Below, piece after piece: positions 1 to 12,036 of a stretch of DNA of 64,000 bases. A program made the position numbers and the translations under genes. Each line of letters begins with the position of its first letter. Position 1 is the stretch's first letter. The notes below the pieces were generated by a model. The model made no database searches, was not told where the DNA came from, and worked only from the letters and a program-made list of their open reading frames with translations. The stretch is from Punica granatum (lineage: Eukaryota; Streptophyta; Magnoliopsida; Myrtales; Lythraceae), in the NCBI RefSeq assembly GCF_007655135.1, contig NC_045132.1, positions 124,001 through 188,000 of the forward strand. Reading direction: 5' to 3'.

Positions 1-1137
1 ATTTATTGTTGATCACATGATATTTAATTTAACAAATCAAGGATTTTTTTAATTTTAAAATTTAAACGACTATTCTTTTTATAAAATTGTCGATATAATG
101 AAATACTTTCGAAACTTTTTAGAAGATTTTATTTTGTCATCTATATAAAATATTTTCGAAACTTTAAGATTTTATTGAAGATAAAAATTCAATATCTAAT
201 CATGTAAAATAAGTATTAGAATAAGTATATGTTAATATATGGTTATTTATAATATAAATGAATGTACTAATATATATTTCATTTGATTATATAGTGGATT
301 GACTATTTCTGATATAGGCAATTTTTTTACCAAAAAGTTTTAAAGTTGAATGCATATTTTTATTAGATATTGATATAATAAAATATTCTTGAAACTTTTT
401 AGAAATTTTACCATCTACGTAATATTTAATAATCTTAAACTTTTGATATTAACATTACAATGCGTATATATATATATATAACTATATATTTGTAGTTACT
501 TGACGGCGTCAATGGCGAGATGACGGTTTGTACTATACTGAAACAATTTTGAAATATTTTGTACCATCAAGTAGAAAAAAAAATTAAAATCATATTGAAA
601 CATTTGGAAAACTTTTTAGACGATCAATGTAATTTACCCTTAATTTTAATTAGTTTTAGTGCGGGGGGCAAAGATGGGGCGTGTGAGCCACTGCACGCCC
701 TTCCTCACTTGACCGGCTAAACTTAAGTTGGGGGCAAGGGCAAGGGGGCCCAGATATATAGATAGATCGGATCGGAGAATGATTGATGATATGAGCAATT
801 GATGGAAGCTTCGGGCTGAAGGGAATTTGGCTGCGGGCCCATCTTCAGTTCTGTTTGGGCGTAGCATGAAGTCATCCTCCGTTACCCGTCCGGCAGGACA
901 CAGTAGCAGCAGCAGCTCTCTCTCTCTCTCTCTCTCTCTCTCGTCCTTTCCCTCCCCCACCCCAAGACAACTTCAGACTTGAGTTGTCGGACGCCAGTCC
1001 AGCTGCTGCTATTCTTCGCGAAATTCTTTTTCTAATTCTTCACTCAGTGAAGAGATTGATTAATTGATTGGTTCTTCCCTGACCGACCACAGATCTGTCC
1101 CGTCCCTCCGGCGAATCATAGAGAGGGAGAGCGGATA
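1..1137. other. AT-rich upstream region and SFT2 5' leader
   Basis: No gene is seen. Bases 1 to about 640 are very AT-rich, with an (AT) run near 465-480. From about 660 the composition becomes balanced and reaches a CT microsatellite (about 916-942) roughly 200 bp before the SFT2 start codon. CT runs of this kind are common in plant 5' leaders, so the stretch probably holds the SFT2 promoter and 5' UTR. The transcription start is not resolved. Confidence 0.5.
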
Positions 1138-3407
1138 ATGGATACGATGAATCAGGCGTTCGAGAAGGTGAAGATGCTGGTGGGGATGGAGGTGGATGAG
1201 GAATCCCCTCCACCAGCTGATCCTGACTCCTTCTCTTTCATGGACGACTTCAATCGCCACTGCACCTTGTCCACCAAGCAGGTCCAGTCCAGTCCCCCCC
1301 TTTTATCTCTGCTTTCTTTCTTTCTTTCTTTCTTCACCTAGCTCATACTCAATATAGGGATGAGTTTAATTAGTAGAGTAAAGGACCTTGCTTGCTTGCG
1401 AATTGCGATCCAATCCACTGCCGTCCCAGCTCCTTGATATCAATCATATCATTTATGTCGTCAACGCTTTCGCTCTTCAAAATCTAGGTTAAAGGGGTAA
1501 AAGAAAAAAAGAAAATTAACGCTGCTACATCCCACTGATAGTGGTACTATGCTAGCTATCAGCATTTCTTCTAGCCAATTTGCCTTTGCCTCCCTTCGTG
1601 AAATCACCTGAGGTTGATTATTATCTTCTGTCCGTACGATCATGATTTATAAAGTTCGATGCAATTTGGAAAAAAAAAATTTACTCATAATCTAGAAAAT
1701 TTAGTCTGGAAAGTTTTAGTTATATACATCCCTGACTGACATCGTTTCTCTTTTGGTATATTGCTTTTATTCGCCGAGCAGCGGTTTTATGGCTTCGTCG
1801 TATGTTTGGTTGCTGGACTAACTTGTACCCTCTTGGTAAGCCGGTCTATTGAATTGATGTATGCCGTAGCAACTGGCATTGTATTTTCCCTTTCCTTTCG
1901 GGGGTTAACTTACTAGCTTCCACTTGCTTTTCCCTTTTGTCAGTCGATGCTTGTTTTCTTCAACCCAGTTAAATTCGGGATCACGTTCACTTTTGGGAAT
2001 ATGCTCGCTCTTGGGAGGTATGTGTGTGCTTTGACTCGTGTGCCCTGCTCCATGCTGTTGGTTAACCACTCATAGGCCCTGCACTTGCACTTCTTTTTCG
2101 TACTTTCGTTTCGTTTGTGGTTTTTGCACAAATATTTGAAATGGTAGCATTTCTAATTCAGGTCACACTTACATTCATCGACACTAGATAAAAAACAGAA
2201 ATGTAGGGAGATAAGAATCCAGCAACATAGCATAAAAGCAAACTGTCTTTATTCTGTTCAGTCACTGGACTTCTAGCAGCTACTTCCTCCTCCTTCCCAG
2301 CCATGATTACCGGATATAACTTTTAGAAAATCCTGCTATTCTTTACCTCATCGGTAGATATAATGTTTCCTTGTGGGTCACGGGTTGTAGAACCTTCTAA
2401 GCTCCATCACTATCCGTTGTCTCTCAGTCTCTCTTGATGATCTGTGCAAACTAAATGGATTTTCTTCCATTGCAGTACGGCATTCCTCATAGGCCCCAAG
2501 CGGCAGGTGAATATGATGCTCGATCCTGTTCGAATATATGCAACAGCTTTATATCTTGCCAGCATAATAGTGGCATTATTTTGTGCTCTCTATGTAAGTT
2601 TAAATTGGTAATGATTGAATCAACACACTTCACGTCAATATAGGCACCACTCAAGGCCTCTAAGGCTGATATGCTTCTCTCTTAATTGTGACGAACAGGT
2701 TCGTAACAAGCTGTTGACACTCCTGGCTATCATTCTAGAGTTTGGAGGGCTAATATGGTATGTCAGGCTGAAGACACTACTGATTTGTTGGGTATCTTGT
2801 GTTCCTGCATATGCTCTTTCAAAATTTTCAATTCTGATATGTTTGTTGTGTCTTGCTATATATAACTGTGCTGAACACCACTAATTGACACAGTGAAAAT
2901 TTTGCACCAAATGCAAGTTTCAGCACAAAATTCTGGGTCGTGATTGTTGGTCTTTGAATGTGAAAATTGGGGTTCGGGTTTGTACTTATTTTTTGGGTGA
3001 TCTTTTCTTAACTGGACATCCCGTATCATCCCAACCACCTACCAGTGACTTCATGCACTGTGTCAGCAAGATCATCAATCTATTAACTATGTCAACTATT
3101 GGAAAAGAAAGTGGAAATTTTAATGAATCCGCCTTCGCTTGATTGGATGAATTGACTAGAATCCGGTGAATTGACTGCTGTCTGATCTATTCACGGTGTG
3201 CTCATATTTGGCTCCTCCTTAGCACATTATATAAAGCATTTGTCAGTTCAGAGCATCATTCATCACTACATACATCCAAGGGTATAGTAGGCACTTTGTT
3301 CATAACTCTGTCACCTCATTGTGTACAGGTATAGCTTGAGCTACATCCCATTTGCGCGAACTGTGGTGTCAAAGTTTATGATGGCTTGCTTTGACACTGA
3401 ATTCTAG
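1138..3407 (+). CDS. SFT2: SFT2-like vesicle transport protein (Got1/Sft2 family), 6 exons
   Basis: Small tetra-spanning membrane protein of the Got1/Sft2 family, known from yeast to act in retrograde vesicle fusion with the Golgi. Exons are 1138-1281, 1782-1835, 1944-2017, 2476-2593, 2699-2757 and 3329-3407. All have GT-AG borders, the phases close, and the product is 175 aa, the usual plant length. A cytosolic acidic N-terminus (starting MDTMNQAFEKVKMLVG) is followed by four hydrophobic segments, roughly residues 50-72, 77-98, 110-131 and 134-157. Landmarks are FFNPVKFG after the first segment, LIGPKRQ between the second and third, and a C-terminus ending CFDTEF. The start is the first Met of the conserved N-terminal block. 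A Copia element begins 269 bp after the stop, so the 3' UTR or terminator may be affected. Family assignment is firm; the organelle role is inferred from the family. Confidence 0.95.
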
Positions 3408-3675
3408 GCCCTTGTGAATGGGAGAAAAGCCCGGATACATCACTGCAGTCCTGTCATGGCAGTTGGAACTCGGACTGCCTGAAGTTAGCGGCTTTTCTAC
3501 GTGTAAAGTTTGAAGATGCTGCATGAAGCTTTTCGACATAATTCTGTGGATGTGTATTGAAGTTGAGATCCCTTGTAAAAGAGGCCCACCTGGAATTGCA
3601 GAGAGAACTGGGAAGATGTGACAGCACAAATCGGCTTGGTTACTTATAAAGCTAACGTCCAATGAAAGTTTGAGG
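3408..3675 (+). other. SFT2 3' UTR / flank
   Basis: Non-coding sequence between the SFT2 stop codon and the left LTR of the Copia element. Part of it is presumably 3' UTR. No clear polyadenylation signal is seen before the retrotransposon. Confidence 0.4.
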
Positions 3676-4150
3676 TGTTGGGAAGGGATGTGTTCAACCA
3701 AACAACAACGCAGTGATTAATCTTCCTCTCCTACTAGTGTAATCGAGATAAGAACCAATCAAATCAACTAACAAGCAATGAAGAAAAGAACACAGAGAAT
3801 TTTACGTAGAAAACCCCAATGTGGGGAAAAATCACGGGATCAACTCCGAATCAACAATCCATCAATGAAAGTTATATAATGTTTTTCATCAAGGGTAAAC
3901 CCTTGGATCACCAAATTCAAGAGAAATACTCTCTTAGATCACCCAAACACCAAATTCGTTACTCACATCGGGTGGTTTATAAAACCAGTTGAAACAGCAC
4001 CTACAGATAATAGGGATTCTGACCATTCAAAACTTAGGCTCACGTGTCGTGAAGCCGCTATCAAAATTTCGTCTCAATCGGAGTTCGTTTGACGTCCCGA
4101 TCGAGGTTTGACCTTCAGCTGTGCGTTGCCCCTATTGATCCGAATTCTGC
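3676..4150 (-). repeat. Copia 3' LTR
   Basis: Left copy of the terminal repeat of the 3676-8628 element. It matches 8148-8628 almost throughout, with scattered substitutions and small indels. It starts TGTTGGG on the + strand, which is the reverse of the CCCAACA end of the LTR. Confidence 0.9.
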
Positions 4151-4159
4151 CCCTCCCAA
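4149..4159 (-). other. Polypurine tract of the Copia element
   Basis: On the - strand the sequence TTGGGAGGGGC lies directly after the last pol stop codon (4160-4162) and directly before the 3' LTR, the expected place for the plus-strand primer. Confidence 0.65.
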
Positions 4160-7100
4160 CTATTTAGAGGCTTCGAGTATACTGGCTATACTTCGGCAAA
4201 CATGAAGTTTCTCCCTAGCGAGAGGTTTTGTCATCATATCAGCTTAATTCTCATCAGTGTGCACTTTGTCTAGCTTCACCAACTTGGACTCTAACACATC
4301 TCTAATCCAATGAAACTTAATATCGATATGCTTCGACATCGAATGGAAAGTGGGATTCTTGCAAAGATGAATGGCGCTTTGACTATCACAGTGTAGAACA
4401 TACATTTCTTGCTTCAAGCTCAACTCCTGCAAAAACTTTTGCAACCACAACATCTCATTGCAACCTTCGGTCACCGCAATGTATTCGGCTTCCGTTGTAG
4501 ACAAAGCGATATACATTTGAAACCTTGATTGCCATAAGATAGCTCCCCATGCAAAAGTCATCAAGTATCTCGAAGTGGATTTTCGAGAATCGATATCTCC
4601 TGCCATATCCGCATCCATGTAGCCCACTAACTCCGGCTTACCAGTGCCAAAGTGTAAACACACCTTGGATGTTCCTCTGAGATACCTCAGGATCCACTTA
4701 ACCGCATTCCAATGCTCCTTCCCCAGATTTGAGAGAAAACGACTAACCACACCAACAGAATGAGCGATATTTGGCCTTGTACAAACCATGACATACATTA
4801 AACTTCCTACAGCTGATGAGTAAGGAACTTTCTTCATCTCTTCTTTCTCCTTCTCACATGTAGGACATTGCTTTGAGCTAAGTTGAAATGAGAAACAAGT
4901 GGTGATGAAACTGGTTTACCATTACCCATGTTGAACCGATCCAAAATCTTCTCGATGTACTTCTCTTGAGAAAGCCAAAGTTTTCTACTTGATCTGTCAC
5001 GAGAAATATGCATCCTAAGGATCTGCTTTGTAGGTCCCAAATCCTTCATGGCAAAGGACTTGTTGAGCTCTTTCTTCAACTCTGCAATCTTACTCATATC
5101 ATGACCAACGAGCAACATATCATCCACATATAACAGTAAAATGATAAAATCACCATCCGAGAATTGTTTCACGAACACACAATGATCTGAAGTTGTCCGT
5201 GTGTAGCCATGGCTCAACATGAAAGAGTCAAACTTTTTGTACCACTGCCGAGGTACTTGCTTAAGCCCATACAAGCTCTTCCTCAGCCTGCACACCAAAT
5301 GCTCCTAACCTTTAACTCGGATTCCTTCATGCTGTTCCATATATATTTCTTCCTCCAAGTCACCATACAGGAAAACTGTTTTTACATCGAGCTACTCGAT
5401 CTCCAAATTCAGACTAGCCGCCAATGCGAGAACAACTCGGATAGATGACATCTTGACCACGGGCGAGAAGATCTCCTCGAAGTCAACTCCTTTCTTCTGG
5501 TTGAAACCTTTCACTACCAGTCGAGCTTTGTAACGAGGTCGTGAGTTCTCTGTCTTCAACCTGTAGACCCATTTGTTCTTCAATGCTCTCTTACCTTGCG
5601 GTAGCTTCACTAAGTCATACGTGTGATTTTCAGACAAGGAGTTCATCTCCTCATTTATCGCCTTCAACCAGTGCTCCTTGTGCTCATGTGCCACAGCTTC
5701 ATCATAGCACTCAGGTTCTTCCCCGTCAGTCAATAGCACATACTCATGAGGTGGATATCTTGTAGAAGGTCGTCTTACTCTGTCAGATCGTCTAGATAGA
5801 TTATCTACAAGCTCTAACTGTAACTGCGAGCTTGTATCATTCGTAATCACATCATCATCTACCTGAAGAATCTCACCCCCAATTGTGGTTTCTTCATACT
5901 CACCAGGTACCTCTTCCACTGGATGTTCTACATCAACCGATACAAGAATAGAGATCTCGTGAGGATTGCCTACTCTGGCCTTCTCTAACTTTTGCAAATC
6001 CTCGATTGTCTGGTCCTCAAAGAACACAACATCCCTACTCCTAATGATCTTCCTACTATTAGGGTCCCAAAACTTATACCCGAACTCTTCACGTGCATAA
6101 CCCAAGAAAATGCACTGTTTTGCCTTGATATCGAGTTTCGATCTTTCATCTCGAGGAGTGTAAACAGATGTCCTGCACCCGAAGACTCTGAGATGCTTGT
6201 AGGATACTTCCTTGCTGGTCCACACCTACTGGGGTACATCTTCATCAAGTGCAACTGACGATGTAAGATTAATAAGATCAACAGTTGTCCTCATTGCCTC
6301 GCCCCAAAAAGACTTTGACAGTTTCGCCTAAGAAAGCATACAACGAACTCTCTCAACAATTGTGCGGTCCATCCACTCTGCAAGCTCGTGCTGCTGTGGA
6401 GTCTTCGGTACCGTCTTCTCAAGTTTGATACCGTGAGTCCTGCAATAGTTCTCGAAAGGACCCCTATACTCACCACCATTATTAGCTTTGACACATTTCA
6501 ACTTCATGCCCGTTTCTCTTTCCACTGCTACATGGAAGTTCTTGAAAATATCAGTCACCTGATCTTTAGTTCTCATAGGGTAAGCCCAAAAGAGAGTATC
6601 ACCAATAGATCTATCCAATATGAAACAAACATCAGTATGCATAAGATCAAGTATATGATCGCATCTAGATGGACGACTTCTAACAAAAGAAACTCTCCTC
6701 TGCTTACCAGCTAAACGGTGATCACAAGTGCTCAAGTGTATACCTTTAACGGACAAAGACTGCTTTCTAGCAAGAATTTGAATACCTTTCTCGCTGATAT
6801 GCCCAAGTCTCATGTGTCATAGCTCGATAGGATAATCCTCAACAACATTAACCTAACAAGAGTTGTGCCTGGCGTGTAACTTGTAGAGAGTGTCGGTCTC
6901 TGACCCCGTGCCACAATCAACTAACCCTTGGAGAGCTTCCATCTCTCATTGCTAAATTCGTTACTGTAGCCTTCACCATCAAGCTGACCCGTCGAGATTA
7001 GGTTAAGGCGAATTTCTGGAACATGCCTCACCTTCTTCAGAAGCAACTTGCAGCCAAGTTCGATCTTTAGACAGACATTACCAATACCGACAATCTTGCA

Positions 7101-8093
7101 TGACTGTCCATTCCCCATTCTCACATAACCATAGTCCCCGGTAGTGTAAAATGAGAAGAAATCCCGACGAGGAGTGACATGAAACGAGACACTTGTATCT
7201 ACAACCCAGGTAGAGTCCTGACACGTGAAATTCACATAGGCTTCATCACAAACGATGTAGGTCTCTCCATCAGATGCCACTGCTGTAGTGCTTTCTTCCT
7301 TCTTGCTCTCACCGTTGCCATTCTGATTTTTCTTCAGAGCTCTACACTCCCTTTTGTAATGTCCCTCTTTTCCACAGTGATAGCAAGTTACCCCTTTCCT
7401 CGTCTTCGACTTTGATCTACCCCTTGATTTGTCACGTGAGTTACCATGCTTGGAAGAGGAATTTCTGCTTTGACTTCTCCCCCATTGTTTAGTAACCAAA
7501 GCTTCAGACCGAATGGAAATTCCAAAACTTTTCTTTCTAGTCTCCTCATTAAATAAATTATATGTCACCGTGGCCAACAATAGCTTCTCATTTGGCGCAG
7601 AATTGCTCAATGCAACCACAAGCGTGTCCCAATTATCCAGTAGAGTCCCTAAAAGGAAACAAGCCTGCAACTCATCGGGTAGTATTACCTCCAAGTTTGT
7701 CAACTAGTTAACAATATCCTAGAAATTACTCATGTGCACAGACATATCACATCCATCCTGGTAACGAAGATGAACCAACTTCTTCACGAGAAAGGCCTTA
7801 TTTTGCCGAGTCTTCCTCGCGTAGAGATTTGTCAATTTATCCCACAAAGCTTTCGCATTTGTCTCCTGAGCAACATGATGATAAATACTATTGTCTAGTC
7901 ACTACTGAATCAAACCAATAGTCTTCCGATTTGTGCGTTCCCAAGCCTTGTCATCCTTATCTTTGGGTTTCGCAGAATCCCCTTCAATGGGATCTTACAA
8001 GTCCCTGTAAAATAGAAGATCCTCCATCCGAGACTTCCATATAGAGTAGTTGGTTGCATTCAACTTGAACATAGATCTTGTAGACTCCTTCAT
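4160..8093 (-). pseudogene. Copia gag-pol polyprotein, broken
   Basis: Former single gag-pol reading frame. From the 5' end (high coordinates): a gag N-terminus starting at 8093 (UBN2-type) with several stops; a zinc knuckle of the form CX2CX4HX4C (CYHCGKEGHYKREC); a protease site reading WVVDTSVS where the family has D-S/T-G-A, so the active-site Gly is lost; an integrase zinc region with the Trp before MRLGH changed to a stop (codon 6817-6819); and an integrase core up to about 6330. Then follow reverse transcriptase with the YVDD catalytic motif in LLLYVDDMLLVG, and RNase H with the ALSTTEAEYIA block. The RNase H frame is cut by a stop at 4244-4246 and then runs on in frame to TAG at 4160-4162. 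Many lesions make it non-functional. It most resembles the Tnt1-94 type of Pol. Confidence 0.9.
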
Positions 8094-8132
8094 CTCGAAA
8101 ACACTGAAAAAACTCAAACTTCTCAAACCCAA

Positions 8133-8145
8133 GGCTCTAATACCA
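8133..8145 (-). other. Primer-binding site (tRNA-iMet type)
   Basis: On the - strand TGGTATTAGAGCC lies two bases inside the 5' LTR. It differs by one base from the common plant TGGTATCAGAGC site complementary to initiator methionine tRNA. Its place fixes the element's orientation as leftward. Confidence 0.85.
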
Positions 8146-8147
8146 CT

Positions 8148-8628
8148 TGTTGGGAAGGGATGTGCTCAACCAAACAACAACGCAGCGATTAATCTTCCTC
8201 CCCTACTAGTGTAATCGAGATAAGAACCAATCAAATCAACAACAAGCAATGAAGAAAAGAACACATAGAATTTTACGTGGAAAATCCCGATATGGGGAAA
8301 AATCACGGGACCAACTCCAAATCAACAATCCACTATCAATGAAGGTAATACAATGTTTTTCATCAAGGGTAAACCCTTGGATCACCAAACTCAAGAGAAA
8401 CACACTCTTGGATCACCCAAACACCAAATTCATCACCCACACCGTGTGGTTTATAAAACCAGCTGAAACAGCACCTACAGAGCTCTAATAGGGATTCTGA
8501 CTGTTCAGAACTTTGCCCCACGTGTCGTGAAGCCGCTGTCAAAATTTCGTCTCAATCGGAGTTCGTTTCACATCCCGATCGAGGTTTGATCTCCAACTGC
8601 GCACTGCCCCTGTTGATCCGAATTCTGC
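8148..8628 (-). repeat. Copia 5' LTR
   Basis: Right copy of the terminal repeat, similar to 3676-4150. Similarity ends near 8628. Downstream bases to about 8700 may belong to the LTR or to flank; I cannot tell which. Confidence 0.88.
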
Positions 8629-9714
8629 TCTGTAATTCTCCCTGTTCTGCTGTCCTGATCTGATCTTCTCTGTTCAGATCTGCCGCCCCTGTTCCTCAGC
8701 TGGTTTGCTAAAAAATAAACCCTACAAAAGTGGGTCATTTGACCTATTAAAGCCTGATAAAAATTTAACATGATTTGAGCCCAACTGCGAGCGAGAAATG
8801 CTTCTTGTACGTTCTGAGAGTTCACATATATGCTTTTGATCTCTGTGCGTGGTTGTCATAAGCTTAAGCACTAGTCTGTCTTTCCAGTGCCTTGTTAAGT
8901 TCCGGGGAGTATTAGACAGTTGTGCTACCAAACTCGAGCCATCCAGATAGCAATCTGGAGTTCTATCTGGTAGACTTTGCAGAGATTGGGCAATCTAGCA
9001 AAAGGCGGGACATGTTTTGAGAGTTTATCCAGTGATCGAAGACCAATGGTGGGACGCACCAATCCGAGGCTATCGGCAGTCGAACTAACTGAGCTCTTGT
9101 ATTGGTATTGGCATTGGGATGGTTTATCATCCACTAAGCTGGAGAAATTAGCCCGCAGCTAATTAATATAGAGCCACCATTTCAGAGCTCATTGTAAAAA
9201 TATAATTGCCCCATCTGCAGGAAGGATGCGTGCATGGCTAAGTAAGGTCTCATAATTACACCTCCCTACTGTCCAATTTCGAAATTAATCTTCATGTCTT
9301 TTTACACCAGGAGAGTGACCACGCTCTATGCTCTGTACAATAATATGCTACTTCAGAAATGTGATCTCTCAATGACATTCTTGAAAGGCTTCCTTCTTAT
9401 TCACAATTGGCAATGGTAGGATATGTAGTTATCGAGTTTGAATAACCTCCTCAGGAAAACCATCGATTGAAAGAGTGACAACAATAGAAAACAACCAGTC
9501 GCAGTCAATTGTGTTGAGTTTGCAAGCGTCAATCCAGTGTATTGTGTACATAAGCTCTGACTAACGGTACAATGAGCCAATAAAATTCTCAGTTTACAAA
9601 TAGTGAAACCTATCAGAATAAGGGAAACTCATTGGAGTATTGACCTGAGGATGCAGAAAAGGAGAGCATTAAGACCACCTGCAGGCCGGCCAGTTGCAAT
9701 GGGTACGTACGACT
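8629..9714. other. Intergenic, no gene seen
   Basis: Non-coding sequence between the Copia element and the ZHD gene, which ends here on the - strand. Short open frames show no recognisable domain. The part nearest 9714 is presumably the ZHD 3' UTR. Confidence 0.4.
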
Positions 9715-10602
9715 TCAGGTGGTTGAGGTTTTCTTGGCAAAGGTGTGCTTGTTGTTGTGCATCCAAACCTTGAGGACCCGTCTTTCGATCCCAATATCTC
9801 GGCAGAACTGCTGCACCACTGAGTCGTCAAGCTTCTGTATCTTCCAATTAGCCTTATCTGCAAACGCCAGCATCCTCTCCTTCTGTTCAGGTGTGAACTT
9901 TGTCCTGAACCTCTTCTTCACCTTCTCAGCATCATCCATCAAGTCCAAAGGGACGGAGCTGGCCCTCCTATCGCTGTCAGCAGTCAGCATGGGCGGCGAA
10001 CCATGGCTTCGTACTGCCCCAGTGGCAGGCAGTTTCAGGAGGCTGATAATGGATTTCCCACTCTCAATGTTATGGAGGAGGGATGAAGAAGGGCCATAGT
10101 CGGGGCATGGGGATAGAGATCGGCTGCATTCTAACTTGACTTCCACTTTTCGGTGGAAATTGCGGTGGCAGTTGCAAGCGGAGCACTTGAGGGCATCGAG
10201 GTTGCTGCCTTCTTCTCCGCTGGGCATGAATTCACCACATCCATCTGTGGCATTGCCACCGATGGATGCTGCATGGTTCTTCTGGCACTCTCTGTACCTC
10301 ACGGCTGATGATGATCTTCCAGTTCCATTATTGTGGATTTGGAAGCAGCTGGTCCTGCTGATGCTGCTGTTGTTGGGCATGACGACTATCGGCATTAGCA
10401 TTGGCTTTGGCTCCTCCTCCTCCTGCTGCTTTGGACATGGGGAGGGAGAGCTAGCAGCTGCAGTACCAGTAATACGACGGGATGCTAGCAGGGGCAGTGG
10501 TGAAGGCTGCTGGGATAATTCTCCCCCGCTACCTCCTCCATCATTACGCGCATATCGGTTCCTCTTGCCCGTCAACTCAATATGTTGGTCCCAAGTATCC
10601 AT
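9715..10602 (-). CDS. Zinc-finger homeodomain (ZF-HD/ZHD) transcription factor
   Basis: Plant-specific nuclear DNA-binding protein. With the start at 10602 (MDTWDQHIEL) it is 295 aa and intronless, as most ZHD genes are. The ZF-dimerisation domain occupies about residues 102-152 (RYRECQKNHAASIGG, DGCGEFMPSGEEG, then CSACNCHRNFHRK) with the family's conserved Cys/His set intact. The homeodomain occupies about 229-291, beginning KKRFRTKFTPEQKERM and ending in the recognition helix VLKVWMHNNKHTFAKK. The region between is low-complexity and Ser/Pro-rich. An acidic run (EEEE) and a Met-rich stretch lie before the zinc finger. The frame stays open to an upstream Met at 10851 (378 aa), but that extension is unlike any ZHD N-terminus and is probably 5' UTR. 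I cannot assign it to a numbered ZHD subgroup. The family call is very secure. Confidence 0.95.
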   Translation of the reverse strand: MDTWDQHIELTGKRNRYARNDGGGSGGELSQQPSPLPLLASRRITGTAAASSPSPCPKQQEEEEPKPMLMPIVVMPNNSSISRTSCFQIHNNGTGRSSSAVRYRECQKNHAASIGGNATDGCGEFMPSGEEGSNLDALKCSACNCHRNFHRKVEVKLECSRSLSPCPDYGPSSSLLHNIESGKSIISLLKLPATGAVRSHGSPPMLTADSDRRASSVPLDLMDDAEKVKKRFRTKFTPEQKERMLAFADKANWKIQKLDDSVVQQFCRDIGIERRVLKVWMHNNKHTFAKKTSTT

Positions 10603-11184
10603 CTTCTCTTCTTTCCTATTTCTCAATATATTCCTGATCATATGAGTAAATGCTTTTCCTTTCAAGTAGTCCAGTCCTCCTGGTTTCTGCAGGTCTTCTC
10701 TCTGTATGTAGAATATAGAGAGGGAGACGCGAGGAGAGGGAGAAGTTTGAGTGGATATGGAGATATATATGTAATAATAACAATAATAAAAATGAGAGAA
10801 AGAGCCGGCCATGACTCCGTAGGAATGGGGTTCAATTAATTTGGAAGCCAAGCAAATTGTTAGTTAATCTAAAGTGTGTGTTTGTGTGTATATATTAATT
10901 AATGCAGTGACTACTGGCTTGGCTTGTTAATTACGTGCTTGCTGTCAGGACAAGGGTACTACTACTACTACTGCCGCCTGTAATGTGTGGCCAGGAGTAG
11001 GACTGGGCTAGGGATTGTCTTGAAAGATGGCTAGGGGTATGGGATGGGACTTCTCTTTCTGATAGTCATTAGTAATATATCATTTAAACACTACAGAGAG
11101 AGATAAAGAGAGAGTTTGGTGACTGCTTTGCTTTGCTTTGCTTGTACAATCAGTCTCTGGCAATAGCAGACCAATGCTCACAAT

Positions 11185-11225
11185 ATGTGTGTGTGTGTGT
11201 ATATATATATATAAATATATATATA
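11185..11225. repeat. TG/TA compound microsatellite
   Basis: A run of TG dinucleotides passes directly into TA dinucleotides. It is a simple sequence repeat in the ZHD upstream region. Confidence 0.9.
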
Positions 11226-11983
11226 GGTATAGACATAGAGTCACGGATCAAAATCCCACTAAGTACCCTATTATGTTTTCGATGTGGCTGTATTATATAA
11301 TAATATATTATTTGATGTTCTCAGCAATTGGTTGGTCACTTTTCAGCCAGCCCAGCCTAGCAACCAGCTGGAGCTCGAGCAGCAGGGAGGCTTGCTGCTG
11401 CTGCTGCTAGATTTTGGTTATTAATGAGGAGGTGCTTTGGCTTGGACCATATTCCAAATTGACATTTACGTGGCTAGCTATGGCTTTATCGATCTATGGA
11501 TCTCCTACTCCTGCTAGCTAATTAATCATCAAAAAGAAAAAAGAGAAAAAGAAAAAAAGGTTCCCTTCACAGCTGACCAGAGACAGGAAGAGGAGACACA
11601 ACCAACCAGCGCCAAAGGCCAAAGCTTCTAAGTTCTAATGAGGAAGGATCCTATCCTATGAAGACATTGAAGGGAAGAGACCTCGTATCGTGCGGTACCA
11701 TCACTTTCAGGTCTCTCTTTCTTTTCCAGTCCTTTCTCACTCATCATCATCATTCATCACCATATATAGACTGTACGCTATGTTAGATTCATGCCACTAT
11801 TGTTTCTTGCTCTTATAGACATACATACATACATATATATATATATATTCTCGGTTCTTTTGCAAATTTGATTTTAGTACGAAAGCAGAAAGACGCGCAG
11901 GCAGGCAGGCAGAAGGTGTTTCTCCCTTTTTATGCTTGTAGATACATATAGATATACACATATATAGGATTAACAGTGGATCC

Positions 11984-11984
<1 letters not shown>

Positions 11985-12034
<50 letters not shown>
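11985..12034. repeat. Poly-C homopolymer, 50 bases
   Basis: Fifty consecutive C residues. Runs of this length are uncommon in plant genomes, are length-variable, and are error-prone to sequence, so the exact length is uncertain. Confidence 0.95.

Positions 12035-12036
<2 letters not shown>

Larger units (their letters stand above)
3676..8628 (-). mobile_element. Ty1/Copia LTR retrotransposon (Tnt1-like), degenerate, both LTRs present
   Basis: Two direct repeats of about 475 bp, each beginning on the + strand with TGTTGGGAAGGGATG, bracket a 4-kb gag-pol region read on the - strand. The domain order is gag, zinc knuckle, protease, integrase, reverse transcriptase, RNase H, which is the Copia order. 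A primer-binding site complementary to initiator tRNA-Met lies next to the right (5') LTR, and a purine run lies next to the left (3') LTR. The LTRs are about 90% identical by eye, and the coding region has several stops, so this is an old, inactive copy. The outer TG edge of the LTRs and a 5-bp target duplication could not be resolved: similarity between the two LTRs stops just after GAATTCTGC. Confidence 0.93.

Noticed and set aside
9719..10645. Long + strand frames of 126 and 169 codons opposite the ZHD gene
   Set aside because: They are antisense shadows of the ZHD coding sequence.
10603..10851. In-frame N-terminal extension of the ZHD protein to a Met at 10851
   Set aside because: The extra 83 residues (Tyr/Ile/Ser-rich) are encoded by microsatellite-like leader DNA and do not resemble ZHD N-termini; the Met at 10602 is preferred.
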